From positions 1,364,001-1,428,000 of the forward strand of contig CAVSUB010000001.1 of NCBI GenBank assembly GCA_963730995.1: DNA of 64,000 nucleotides. The letters run 5' to 3'. Positions within the stretch are counted from its first letter, which is position 1. Each line of letters begins with the position of its first letter. Below, piece after piece: positions 34,734-43,478 of this stretch. The stretch comes from CAVSUB01 sp963730995. GTDB taxonomy: Bacteria; Acidobacteriota; Vicinamibacteria; Vicinamibacterales; 2-12-FULL-66-21. Under the pieces are notes generated by a model. It had not been told where the DNA came from and ran no database searches. It saw only the letters and a list, made by a program, of their open reading frames with translations. The position numbers were made by a program, and so were the translations under genes.

Positions 34734-34830
34734 CCGGGGGGCTTCGCCCCGCCGGGCCCCCCATCGCCGTCGCTCGCGGGGACCCCACTGCCCCGCTCCG
34801 CTCCGGCGGGCGCGCCTTTGGCGCGCTACG
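34734..34830 (+). repeat. Dispersed GC-rich palindromic element, copy 3
   Basis: This copy has the same order and orientation as 10967-11063: GGGGGGCTTCGCCCCGCCGG, C-run, TCGCCGTCGCTCGCGGGG, GCCCCGCTCCGCTCCGGCGG, and a GCGCGCC..GGCGCGC hairpin. It occupies most of the gap between pdxA and smpB. Differences from copy 1 are a handful of substitutions and small indels. Confidence 0.85.
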
Positions 34831-34866
34831 TACTATGTCGCTTACTGCGAGCCGGGCAAAGCGCTA

Positions 34867-35763
34867 TCACCGTCGCGGGGTGCTGTCGGCGCGAAACTGG
34901 GCCAGCCGCGCGGCCAGCCGCACAGCTTCGATCAGACTCGAGGGATCCGCGATACCCCGGCCCGCGATGTCGAAAGCCGTGCCGTGATCCACCGAGGTTC
35001 GGATGATCGGCAGGCCGAGCGTCACGTTGACGGCGCGGCCGAAGGCCACCAGCTTGACGGGGATCAGGCCCTGATCGTGATAGCACGCGATCACGGCGTC
35101 GAACTCCCCCTTCATCGCACGATTGAACAGGGTATCGGCTGGGAACGGCCCCCGGACGTCGATGCCGCGTGCCGCGCAAGCGGCGATCGCGGGCGTCATC
35201 ACGTCGTCTTCCTCGGCGCCGAGCAGACCGTGCTCGCCGGCGTGCGGGTTCAGCCCGGCCACGGCCAGCTTGGGCGCCGGCAGCCCGAATCGCGGCAGCT
35301 CGGCAGCCGAGAGCTCGATGGTGTCCTCGAGCCGCGCTTGGGTCAGCGTCTCGGGCACCTTGCGCAACGGCACGTGGACCGTCGCCAGCACCACTCGCAG
35401 CGCGTCCGCATAGAACATCATCGCCACACGGCGCGCCCCGGTGAGATGAGCGAGCAGCTCCGTGTGCCCCGGCCAGGGCAGTCCCGCGGCTGCGAACGCT
35501 TCCTTGTTGATCGGCGCAGTCGCGATCGCATCGATCCTGCCCGCCCGTGCGTCCTCGACCGCGCGCACGATGGCCTCGTACGCCGCACGCCCGGCCGCTG
35601 CGGTCACACGTCCGCGTTCGAACGGGTCGGACGTCACCGGCCCATACACAACCGGCTCGCAGATGCTGAGCACGCCCGCGTTGCCAGCCGCTTTCGCCGT
35701 GATTTCCGGGCCGATGCCCGCGGGATCGCCCGCCGTGATCCCGATCCGCGGCCGCCTGTTCAT
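34867..35763 (-). CDS. pdxA: 4-hydroxythreonine-4-phosphate dehydrogenase PdxA
   Basis: The 298-residue NAD-dependent enzyme of the DXP-dependent pyridoxal phosphate pathway shows ITAGDPAGIGPEI, the metal-binding histidines in PGHTELLAHL, NPHAGEHGLLG and CYHDQGLIP, and the substrate loop SVDHGTAFDIAG. ATG at 35763 gives the canonical start; the open frame to 35850 adds 29 unrelated residues. At 298 residues it is slightly shorter than the common 320-330. A large palindromic region lies upstream. Confidence 0.95.
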   Translation of the reverse strand: MNRRPRIGITAGDPAGIGPEITAKAAGNAGVLSICEPVVYGPVTSDPFERGRVTAAAGRAAYEAIVRAVEDARAGRIDAIATAPINKEAFAAAGLPWPGHTELLAHLTGARRVAMMFYADALRVVLATVHVPLRKVPETLTQARLEDTIELSAAELPRFGLPAPKLAVAGLNPHAGEHGLLGAEEDDVMTPAIAACAARGIDVRGPFPADTLFNRAMKGEFDAVIACYHDQGLIPVKLVAFGRAVNVTLGLPIIRTSVDHGTAFDIAGRGIADPSSLIEAVRLAARLAQFRADSTPRR

Positions 35764-36192
35764 CGTCAGAATTGCGCCCTCATCAGCGGCATTATCCGAC
35801 GTCTGACGGCGACCGCGCCAGGCTGAGAGGAATGGAGGACACGAAGACATCGGAGTTCACACACGGAGAAAACGGAGACGAAACGGAGAAGACCGAATGG
35901 TCGGTAGAGACGGAAGGGCGCACACGGGGGCTCGGGTGCCGACCGCAGGTCGGCACCGTGTGGGTGCGCCAGGACGGCAGACGCGAGCACCACTTGCACC
36001 TCCGGTGGTCGCGTCTGTCGTCCTGGCGCACCCACGCCGCCGCGCTACGCGCGGCGCGAGCCCGCATGTCTTCTCCGTTTCGTCTCCGTTGACTCCGTTT
36101 CTTCGTTGGTGAACGTGACCGTTGCCTCCATCTCCTCCGTAGCCCGCAACCCCCCTCCCAACCAGGAATGCGATACGCTGGCAACACTCGAC
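35764..36192. repeat. Long nested palindromic region
   Basis: There is no supported gene here. The outer arms are about 35862-35893 and 36069-36100: AACGGAGACGAAACGGAGAA on the left is perfectly complementary to the right arm, with further imperfect pairing on each side. Inside lie a small perfect hairpin GTGCCGACC..GGTCGGCAC (35936-35956), a long hairpin with arms about 35959-35990 and 36004-36034 (GGGTGCGCCAGGACGGCAGA against its near complement), and a GCCGCCGCGC hairpin near 36036-36057. The whole could fold into one branched structure in RNA. It separates leftward pdxA from the rightward GT2 gene. Confidence 0.8.
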
Positions 36193-37269
36193 ATGCCCCA
36201 GCGGATCGCTGTCGTCATTCCCTGCTACAACACCACATCGCGATGCGCTGACATCGTCGCCAGGACGATGCCGTTCGCGGATGCGATTGTCGCGGTCGAC
36301 GACGGGTCGACCGACGACACGGCCGAGCATCTGCACGCGAGCGGATGCCTCGTGCTGCAGCTCCCCGTCAACAGCGGAAAAGGCGTAGCCCTGGCTGCAG
36401 GGTTCCGCGAGGTGCTGAAAGGCTCCGCCGGGCCGCTCGGCGCGCGCGCAGACTACGTCGTCACGATCGACGGCGACGGCCAGCACGATCCGGCCGACAT
36501 CCCGCGGCTCGTCGACTGCGCGCGGCGCTCGGGCGCGGACCTCGTCCTCGGCATGCGCAACCCAGCCGCGATGCCGCAGAAGAACCGGGTCGGCGCGCAC
36601 TTCTCGCGGCTGCTGTTTCTCATCGGCACGAGCACGTTCGTGCCGGACACGCAATCCGGGTTCAGGCTGCTGTCCCGCGCACTGGTCGCCGAGCTGATCG
36701 ATCGCGTCAGCTGGAAGGGATATGAGTCGGAATCGGAAGCGCTGTGGAGAACCATCGAGCTCGATCGAAAGGTCGCGTCCGCCGAGATCACGACGATCTA
36801 CATCGATGGCAACCGCGGAAGTCAGTTCGATGCGTGGCGGGACTCGGGCCGGATCGCTTCCGTGTTCGCCCGACAGCTCCGATGGACCGTCAGCATGGCG
36901 ATGCTGGACTTCGCCGTGTTCGGAGCACTCGTGCTTTCGGGAGCGTCGAGCCCTACGTGGGCGAACGTCGCGTCGAGATTCGTCGCCGTCGGCTATCAGG
37001 CCACGTTTCGTCACGACTACTGGGCCCGCGCGAGACGGCTGGCGCGCGGGGAGGGCCTGGGCTGGTGCCTGCTGACTTTTGCAGGCCACCTGGCTCTCAC
37101 GACCGGGCTGGTCGGCACGTTGTCGGGCCTCGGGATTCCGGCGATTCTCGCCAAGGCCGCCGGGCAGCTGGTGGGATATCTCGGGACGTTCGCCGTCGTC
37201 GATCGAGTGCTTCTCCGCCGCGTGTCGTTGCAACAGACGGTGCGAACCCTGAGTCAAGCACGGGGCTGA
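36193..37269 (+). CDS. Glycosyltransferase family 2 protein with C-terminal membrane segment
   Basis: The 358-residue protein opens with the GT2 nucleotide-binding strand RIAVVIPCYN, DDGSTDDTA, and the metal-binding TIDGDGQHDPADIP, which places it in the dolichyl/undecaprenyl-phosphate glycosyltransferase group. LLFLIGTSTFVPDTQSGFRL also fits that group. After residue 230 hydrophobic stretches (WTVSMAMLDFAVFGALVL, LTTGLVGTLSGLGIPAIL, GYLGTFAVVDRVLL) suggest a membrane part recalling GtrA-like helices. The ATG at 36193 is preferred over upstream alternatives lying next to the palindrome. It probably charges polyprenyl phosphate with a sugar. Confidence 0.8.
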   Translation: MPQRIAVVIPCYNTTSRCADIVARTMPFADAIVAVDDGSTDDTAEHLHASGCLVLQLPVNSGKGVALAAGFREVLKGSAGPLGARADYVVTIDGDGQHDPADIPRLVDCARRSGADLVLGMRNPAAMPQKNRVGAHFSRLLFLIGTSTFVPDTQSGFRLLSRALVAELIDRVSWKGYESESEALWRTIELDRKVASAEITTIYIDGNRGSQFDAWRDSGRIASVFARQLRWTVSMAMLDFAVFGALVLSGASSPTWANVASRFVAVGYQATFRHDYWARARRLARGEGLGWCLLTFAGHLALTTGLVGTLSGLGIPAILAKAAGQLVGYLGTFAVVDRVLLRRVSLQQTVRTLSQARG

Positions 37270-37294
37270 AGACGACGGCGGCTCCGACGTCGAG

Positions 37295-38122
37295 TCAGCC
37301 GCACTTGCCGCAGCCGCCGCTGCCACATGAGCCACACCCGGTCGACCCCGGGCCGGTCGGGTTGTCGCAGCTTCCGCAACCGCCTTCGTCTGCGCAGCCG
37401 CCGTGGACCACACCCTTGCCGTTGGGGAGCTCGTATCGCAGGCAGCACTTGAGCCTTCCGCACATCCCCGAGAGCTTGGACGGGTTCAGGCTCAGGTTCT
37501 GTTGCTTCGCCATCTTGATCGAGATCGGCTCGAAGGTCTGCAGCCACGTCGTGCAGCAGAGCGGCCGCCCGCAGGACCCGTAGCCGCCGAGCATCTTCGC
37601 TTCGTCCCGGACGCCGATCTGCCGCATCTCGATCCGGATGCGGAAATGCGCGGCGAGGTCGCGGACCAGTTCCCGGAAGTCAACACGGCCTTCGGCCGTG
37701 TAGTAGAAGATCAGCCTCGACCCGTCGAACAGCTGCTCGACTCGCGCGAGCTTCATCGCGAGGCCCCGCTCACGAATCTTGAGCAGGCAGATGCGCTGCG
37801 CCTCCTGCTCCCGCTGCTGGTGCTTGAGCCGCGCGACGATGTCGCCACGCGTGGCTTTGCGGACGACGACCGTGCTCGCGTCGCTTGCCGGACGCCTGCG
37901 GTCGTCGAGTTGCGGGATACCGCGCGTCACTGTCGCGACAGCTGGACCCTCGGCGGTTTGGACGATCACAGCGTCGCCCGGACCGACGGCCGGCAGCCCG
38001 GCCGGTGACGGCGACGTCTGGTCGGGCCCATCGAGAGCGAGATCCGGCAGGAGGAACGTCTGCGTACGACCGGCAGGCGTGAACTTGACGCTGATGAACG
38101 GGCGTGGGGGCCCGGAGGTCAT
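37295..38122 (-). CDS. ricT: PSP1-domain protein RicT (YaaT)
   Basis: The 275-residue protein has the PSP1 C-terminal domain: RLIFYYTAEGRVDFRELVRD, RIRIEMRQIGVRDEAKMLGG, GSCGRPLCC and SGMCGRLKCCLRYE. In Bacillus the homologue RicT joins RicA and RicF in an Fe-S complex that promotes RNase Y-dependent RNA maturation; its role here is inferred. Beyond the domain lies an unusual tail of about 38 residues with eight cysteines in CGSC/GCGKC-type pairs, a candidate metal site. It lies next to holB in the same orientation, as in several phyla. Confidence 0.88.
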   Translation of the reverse strand: MTSGPPRPFISVKFTPAGRTQTFLLPDLALDGPDQTSPSPAGLPAVGPGDAVIVQTAEGPAVATVTRGIPQLDDRRRPASDASTVVVRKATRGDIVARLKHQQREQEAQRICLLKIRERGLAMKLARVEQLFDGSRLIFYYTAEGRVDFRELVRDLAAHFRIRIEMRQIGVRDEAKMLGGYGSCGRPLCCTTWLQTFEPISIKMAKQQNLSLNPSKLSGMCGRLKCCLRYELPNGKGVVHGGCADEGGCGSCDNPTGPGSTGCGSCGSGGCGKCG

Positions 38123-38186
38123 GTTGTTCTCTATGAGCGGCCGAATCTGCAATGGTGCGCTACCCCGGCTGGACACTTCGCTGGGT

Positions 38187-38238
38187 GTAGCGCGGGATCT
38201 ACAGACCCCGCGTAGCCGGGCCTGAAGGCCCGGCCCTA
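38187..38238. repeat. Two adjacent GTAG/CTAC-family hairpins
   Basis: Hairpin one is CGCGGG (38191-38196) with CCCGCG (38207-38212). Hairpin two is GCCGGGCC, loop TGAA, GGCCCGGC (38215-38234). GTAG precedes each and CCTAC follows the second. The pair sits in the 143-bp gap between holB and ricT, both leftward. Neither is followed by a U-tract, so termination is possible but not shown. Confidence 0.65.
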
Positions 38239-38265
38239 CATTCCCAATCCGAGTGGACCACCGGT

Positions 38266-39276
38266 CTACAGCTGGAACGCGAGCCAGTCCGCCACGATCT
38301 TCGGGCTGGCATTGCGTTCGAGCGCCAACACAGCTCGATCGACCGCCGAAAACGCGCGAACGGTGCGGTCTCCATCGAACGTCTTCAATAAGCCGGCAAG
38401 CAGCGGCTTCATGTCAGCGTTCGCAAGAACACGTTCGTCAGCGCGAGAAAGAAGTACGCCAAGGTCACGAAGCAACGACGACAACGCCCGAAGCCGGCGC
38501 GCGAGCTCGTCCCGATCCGCACCAGCGCCCATCAGAACCTTGGCGCTGTCGAGCCGACGCCGGGGATCCCGTGATGCGGCGACGCCCTGAAGCAGTCCGG
38601 CGGCCGCATCCCGCGCCTCGGCGATTTCCTCCGAACCGCCTTCCAGCGCCGCGCCTACGCTTCCGTCAGCGGCTGACGCGGCAGCATGCGCCTCGCCTGA
38701 AGTATACCCATGGTCCCTGGTCAACACCTCAGCAACATCAGCGGGCGCCATCCGGCCGAACCGTACTCGCTGACAGCGTGACGTGACCGTCGGGAGCAGG
38801 ACGTCGGGCCTCGACGTCACGAGCACGAACGTCGACGCGGACGGCGGCTCCTCCAGCGTCTTGAGGAGGGCGTTCTGCGCCTCGACGAGCACCGCGTCGG
38901 CATCATCGATGATGACGACCCGGCGGCGCCCCTCGAACGGCCGATAGGCCGATTTTTCTATGGCGTCGCGGACTTGATCGACTTTGATCGCGCCCGTCTC
39001 CCCCGGCTCGATCGTCAGGACGTCGCCATGAACGCCGCGAGCGATGCGGCGGCACGACGCGCATTCCCCACAGGCGTCACGTCTGACCGCGTCGAGGGCA
39101 TCGGTGGTGACGGGGGTGCGGCAATTCAGGAGTTGGGCGAGGGCGACGGCCGCGCGGCGTTTCCCGATGCCAGCAGGCCCGGCGAAAATCAGGCTTGGCG
39201 GCAGCGACTCACGCTCGACAGCGGCAGCAACGAGTATCAGGAGATGACGATGGCCGACGATATCGCGGAACGGCAT
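38266..39276 (-). CDS. holB: DNA polymerase III subunit delta prime
   Basis: The 336-residue clamp-loader AAA+ protein starts MPFRDIVGHRHLLILV and has Walker A GPAGIGKRRAAVAL, a zinc module (CRTPV.. DACGECASCRRI), Walker B RRVVIIDDADAV and sensor 1 FVLVTSRPDVLLPTVTSRCQ. The SRC motif (arginine-finger motif) is present. ATG at 39276 lies five bases before the PBP stop, so the pair is closely coupled. The longer frame upstream is Arg/Lys-rich antisense-like sequence and is rejected. Confidence 0.9.
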   Translation of the reverse strand: MPFRDIVGHRHLLILVAAAVERESLPPSLIFAGPAGIGKRRAAVALAQLLNCRTPVTTDALDAVRRDACGECASCRRIARGVHGDVLTIEPGETGAIKVDQVRDAIEKSAYRPFEGRRRVVIIDDADAVLVEAQNALLKTLEEPPSASTFVLVTSRPDVLLPTVTSRCQRVRFGRMAPADVAEVLTRDHGYTSGEAHAAASAADGSVGAALEGGSEEIAEARDAAAGLLQGVAASRDPRRRLDSAKVLMGAGADRDELARRLRALSSLLRDLGVLLSRADERVLANADMKPLLAGLLKTFDGDRTVRAFSAVDRAVLALERNASPKIVADWLAFQL

Positions 39277-39280
39277 CCGT

Positions 39281-41813
39281 TTACCGTTCGCCAGGACCGC
39301 TGCGCTCTTCGCGTCTCTTCTTCTCCTCCTGTTTCCTGCGCTCCTCTTCTTTCTTCCGCTCTTCTTCTTTCTTTTTCTCTTCGTCGGGCTTCTTGTCGCC
39401 GCCGCCGAATACCTTGGACCAGAAGCCGCGCTTCTTCTTCGGTTCCTCGGATGTGTGCTCCTCGGCTGCCTTCTCGCGGTCCTTGTCACTGACCGACGCG
39501 TTGCCGCTCGTGCTCGTCGGAGGCGGCGTCGGGAGAACCGACGGGTCTGACGCGACCGGAATCCGGGTGTCCTTTCCAAAGACACCGGCGAGTCGATCCA
39601 GGACCGACGGCGGCTCGTGGATCGGGCAGATGGTCGTCGGCTGTGTTCCCCGCGCGAAATACTCCGTGTACACCATCGACCGCGTCTCGAGCTGGCCGTC
39701 CTTCGTAACGACCTGCGCCGACTCGCAGCCTGCGGCGGGCAGCTTGCCCGAGAGGCGACAGACGTTGATCGCGACGACGTTCTCGGGTTTGTCGAGCCAC
39801 TCCGCCTTGGCGCCTTTCGTCGCCCGCTTCATGAAGCCGGCCCAGATCGGCACGGCGACATCGGCGGCGTAGCCGTTGGCGATGATCGTCCTGGGCTGGT
39901 CGAAGCCGACCCAGACGCCGGCGACGAGATGAGGCGTGAAGCCTACGAACCACGCGTCGTTGTAGTCGTTGGTCGTGCCGGTCTTCCCCGCCGCGGGAAG
40001 CGCGAAGCCCATTTGCCGCGCGCGGTAGGCCGTTCCCGACGTGATCACGTCCGAGAGCATGCTCGCCATCAGATAGGCCGTCGTCTCGCTGACAGCCTGG
40101 TGCGACTTGCCGGCCGCCTGATACAAGACCTTCCCGTCGGCATCCTCAACGCGCCGGATCATCATCGGGACGCGTACGACGCCGCCGTTGGCGAAGGCAC
40201 CGTAGGCGGCGGTGAGCTGCGCGAGCGTCACTTCGCCCGCGCCGAGCGCCAGTGACGGCACGCTCGGCGGCGTGCCGACATTGAGCTTTTCCGCGTAGCT
40301 GACGGCGTTCTTGATTCCGACGGAGTTCAGGAGCTGGACTGCTGCGCGATTGCTCGACGTCCGCAGTGCGGTCCGCAGCGTCATCGAACTCGCGTCGGAA
40401 TGCTCGTCCTCGGGCATCCAGTCACCCTGTGCCGTCAGGGTCGGATCGTTCAGGTTGTTGATGACCGTCGCCGGCGTGAATCCAGACTCGATGGCCGCCG
40501 CGTAGACGAACGGCTTGAATGCCGAACCGGCCTGACGCTTGGCCTGCACCGCTCGATTGAAGCGGCTCTCGGTGAAGTCGCGTCCGCCGACCATCGCCGC
40601 GACGTAGCCGGTCGTCGGATCCATCGCGTACAGCGCGCCCTGCAGATAGTCAGGCCGGCCGTCCTTTGCGATGGGCTGCTTCCCGCGCGGCGGGTATTTG
40701 TAGCCGCGCCGCTTCTCGATGTCCTCGAGGCCGTTCTCGACCAGCTCCTCGGCCGCCTTCTGCATCTCGGGCTGCAGCGTCGTGAACACACGAAGCCCGC
40801 CTTGATACACCCGCTGCCAGCCGAATCGCTCCACCAGCTCGCGGCGCACCTGCTCCTTGAAATACAGTCCGAAGGTCTCTCTGATTTCGAGGGCGTTGGT
40901 CAGCTTGACCTCGGCCTTCTTCGCGCGCGCCGCCGTCGCCTCGTCTATCGCGCCGGACCCCACCATGGTCTGCAGCACCACGTTGCGTCTGGCAATCGCG
41001 CGATCCAGGTTGACGGTCGGAGCATAGGACGAGGGTGACTGGATCAGTCCCGCGAGAAGGGCCGCCTGATCGACGGTCAGGTCTGCGGCGGTGCGGCCGA
41101 AGTATCCGCGGGCTGCAGCCTCGACCCCGTACAGACCGTCGCCGAAGTAGACCTTGTTCAGGTACAGCTCGAGGATCTCCTCCTTGTTATAGAGGTTCTC
41201 GATGTGCGCTGCGAGGATGACTTCTTTCAGCTTCCGTCGATACGTCTTGTCCCGCGTAAGGAAACTCTGTCTGGCGAGCTGCTGCGTGATCGTGCTCCCG
41301 CCTTCGGCGCGCCGGCCCGTCTGAAGGTTCCTGAAGACGGCGCCGAGCGACCCGGACGGCGTCGATGCCGCTGTGTTCGAAGAACCGCTGATCCTCGACG
41401 GACACGACCGCCTTGATCAGGTTCTGCGAGACGCGCGACAGCGGAACCTCTATCCGCTGCTCCTTGAAAATAGTGAATGCAGGGCGATCTCCGGCGTCGA
41501 ACAGAGTTGTCGCCTGCGACATGTCGCCGAGCACCCGGAGGGCGTCGCGGTTCGGGAGACCGTTTGTGAGGTCATAGCTGAACCACGTCAGCCAGCCGGC
41601 CGCCGCAAACCCCGTGACCGCCAGCACCACAATTGTGGCAACGAGGAGCCGAGGCCGCCCGTCGAGCAGGCGCCGGACCAGGGTCGAAACGGGGCAAATG
41701 GAGCCGCACGAAGTGTTTGGAAGGCAAAATGCGGGCCGTTGAGTTATGGGATCGGGTCGTCCGTCCGAAACCGCTCCGCCGTCAATTATCTGCCCCCTCC
41801 GCCGGATCGGCAA
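39281..41813 (-). pseudogene. Class A penicillin-binding protein (PBP1A-type), +1 frameshift in the GT51 domain
   Basis: This is a bifunctional peptidoglycan synthase of about 810-840 residues. The 5' frame holds the membrane anchor (LLVATIVVLAVTGFAAAGWL) and the GT51 start VVSVEDQRFFEHSGID; the 3' frame carries EGGSTITQQLARQ, LYLNKVYFGDGLYGVEAAARGYFG, then the transpeptidase with GSAFKPFVYA (SxxK), the SSN motif and KTGTTNDYNDAW. One extra C at 41345 (GCT [C] GGC GCC) separates them; no start codon lies just after it, so the gene is interrupted as written. Start choice is poor: TTG 41813, or GTG 41709 if a second +1 insertion near 41682 is allowed. The C-terminal tail is Lys/Glu-rich. Confidence 0.85.
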
Positions 41814-41843
41814 GGCCGAGGCGAGCAGGCGCCCGCGTGGGGT

Positions 41844-43109
41844 CTACTCTCCGCAGTGGCGCTGCTCGATCTGGCAGACCTTGTCCATGAAAACCGCGAC
41901 CCAGGCGTCGACGCCGGTGTAGGTCTTCTTCAGACTGTCCTGCCACTGAGTCACCTCGCCGAGCCGGTCGACGCGGGCGGTCTCGAAGATCGCGCGGACG
42001 TGGTCGGGCGTGAGCCGCTCGAACTGGGTGGACAGGAAGCTGCGGCCGGCCTCGCTGATCCAGGGATTTTCGCCCGCGTCGGAACCCGCCGAGCCGGACA
42101 CATTGATGTTGCCGCGGCACTCCGACGGACCGCCGCGAGACGCGTGCGACGGCACCTCGAAGACATCTTTGCTGGCCCAGGACTTCAGATGGATCTTCGC
42201 TGAAGTACGGCCGGTGAACTGACCCGCCCCGCCGAACGTGGCGCCCACGTCCTGCAGGGTGACCACGGTGTCACCCGAACAGGCTCTGACCGACGGATGC
42301 TCGAATAGAACGGGAATACCGGCGCCGTCATGCCCCTCGCCGGGCAGCTCCCGGAAGTCGCCAGCCTGAAAGTCCAGATCACCGCGACACACCAGACGCT
42401 GTTGCGAGCGCTTCCGGTCGCCGTGCTGGATGAACACGGCAAGCAACGTGAGTGCGTCGAAGTGGATCCGCTGACGGATGCGCAGCGGCCCCGGAGGAAG
42501 GCTGTCGATCGCCCTCTCGAGCTCGCCGAACGCCCAGCCTTGATCCGGGTCCTTCGTCGAGGTGATCACTGTGCCCACATAGTGCGGCTCGTACTCTGCG
42601 TCGAAGCGACGGGTCTGGCGCGGACCCTCACCGGTCCACGGATCGGCCGGGCAGTCCTGGCAGTCGACGATGACCGGAAAGACGGGATCCGTGTCGAAGC
42701 CGAGCGCCCACATCAGCCGCGTGGCCGCCACTTCCGCGAACACTTCGCGGTTTCCGTGCCCCGCACCCTCGTAGTACTTGAGGCGCAACGATTCGCCGTC
42801 AGGCGTGCGGCAACTGAATTTCGGGGTCTTTCCGCCCAGCTCGAGGCCCCGGTGTTCGAAGCGACACTCAATCGGTCGGCCAGCCGCGTTCGCGATCGCT
42901 GCTGGCAACGCGGCCGGAGGACCGACCCTGATCTGCTCCGGCGAGAGGAGCCCCGGATCCTTCCAGATCACCGCGTTCGCAAGGTAGCTGGTGCGCTCGG
43001 CTGTGTGCGAGTAGACGAGGACGGGAGCTGGTGTCGAAGCCGTGAGCGCGACGCCCGCGCACACCGCGGATGCTACCAGCAGCGACAGGAATCGTCGAGG
43101 CACGCCCAT
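41844..43109 (-). CDS. Secreted protein with protein/lipid-kinase-like motifs
   Basis: The 421-residue protein starts at ATG 43109 with GGGAG upstream and a signal peptide (MGVPRRFLSLLVASAVCAGV). The mature part contains, in kinase order, a possible ATP-anchoring lysine (LRLKYYEGAGHGNREVFAE, with a following acidic helix), a catalytic-loop-like FIQHGDRKRSQQRLVC and a metal-loop-like TLQDVGATFG. This recalls the D-R-x3-[NQ] and D-x-G loops of atypical kinases (PI3/4-kinase, HipA, CotH, Fam20 groups). Many cysteines (CPADP, CQDC, CRGN) fit an exported, disulfide-rich enzyme. The family is not recognised; kinase activity is an inference. It is followed after about 30 bases by the PBP gene. Confidence 0.7.
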   Translation of the reverse strand: MGVPRRFLSLLVASAVCAGVALTASTPAPVLVYSHTAERTSYLANAVIWKDPGLLSPEQIRVGPPAALPAAIANAAGRPIECRFEHRGLELGGKTPKFSCRTPDGESLRLKYYEGAGHGNREVFAEVAATRLMWALGFDTDPVFPVIVDCQDCPADPWTGEGPRQTRRFDAEYEPHYVGTVITSTKDPDQGWAFGELERAIDSLPPGPLRIRQRIHFDALTLLAVFIQHGDRKRSQQRLVCRGDLDFQAGDFRELPGEGHDGAGIPVLFEHPSVRACSGDTVVTLQDVGATFGGAGQFTGRTSAKIHLKSWASKDVFEVPSHASRGGPSECRGNINVSGSAGSDAGENPWISEAGRSFLSTQFERLTPDHVRAIFETARVDRLGEVTQWQDSLKKTYTGVDAWVAVFMDKVCQIEQRHCGE

Positions 43110-43478
43110 GGGGTACTCCCTAGAAAGCTGCGACTGAGGCACGACAGAAACCGTCGATGCAGGAACTCGAGCCGCAGAACAACGCTGGTCAGGTAAACGC
43201 CAGGTCGTTCTGGAGCGAACAGATTCCGTAGCTGTGCCGTTCGTGCGAGGGAGGAACTCAGCTGAGGCGGGGCTAGAGGTGGTCCCGACCTGGTCATCCT
43301 TCTCGAACGCCATCGCTGCCAGGTGAAAAACGAGGGGAGTCGCACCCGAACCATTCGGCTGGGGACGTGGCTCTTCGACAGCCAGCGGAACTGCGGGACC
43401 ACCTAATGTCGCGTCCCCGAAGTCCTGTTAACACCGAGGGCGGCGATGCGCCCGGCGCGCAAGGCGCGAGGAGGGCAG
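43110..43478. other. Intergenic region with spaced inverted repeat
   Basis: This gap between the RND operon's last stop and the kinase-like gene holds no convincing ORF. A perfect 11-bp inverted repeat, AGGTGGTCCCG (43277-43287) and CGGGACCACCT (43394-43404), brackets 106 bases containing an inner GCTGG/CCAGC hairpin (about 43360-43386). A structured RNA or the 3' end of the RND transcript are possibilities; neither can be shown here. Confidence 0.45.

Noticed and set aside
35857..37413. 518-codon leftward frame across the palindrome and the GT2 gene
   Set aside because: It overlaps a clear GT2 protein on the other strand and runs through the inverted repeat. It has no recognisable sequence.
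43300..43404. tRNA-like segment with GGTTCGGGT in the minus strand
   Set aside because: No cloverleaf can be drawn: the supposed T-stem does not pair and no anticodon arm or 7-bp acceptor is present.
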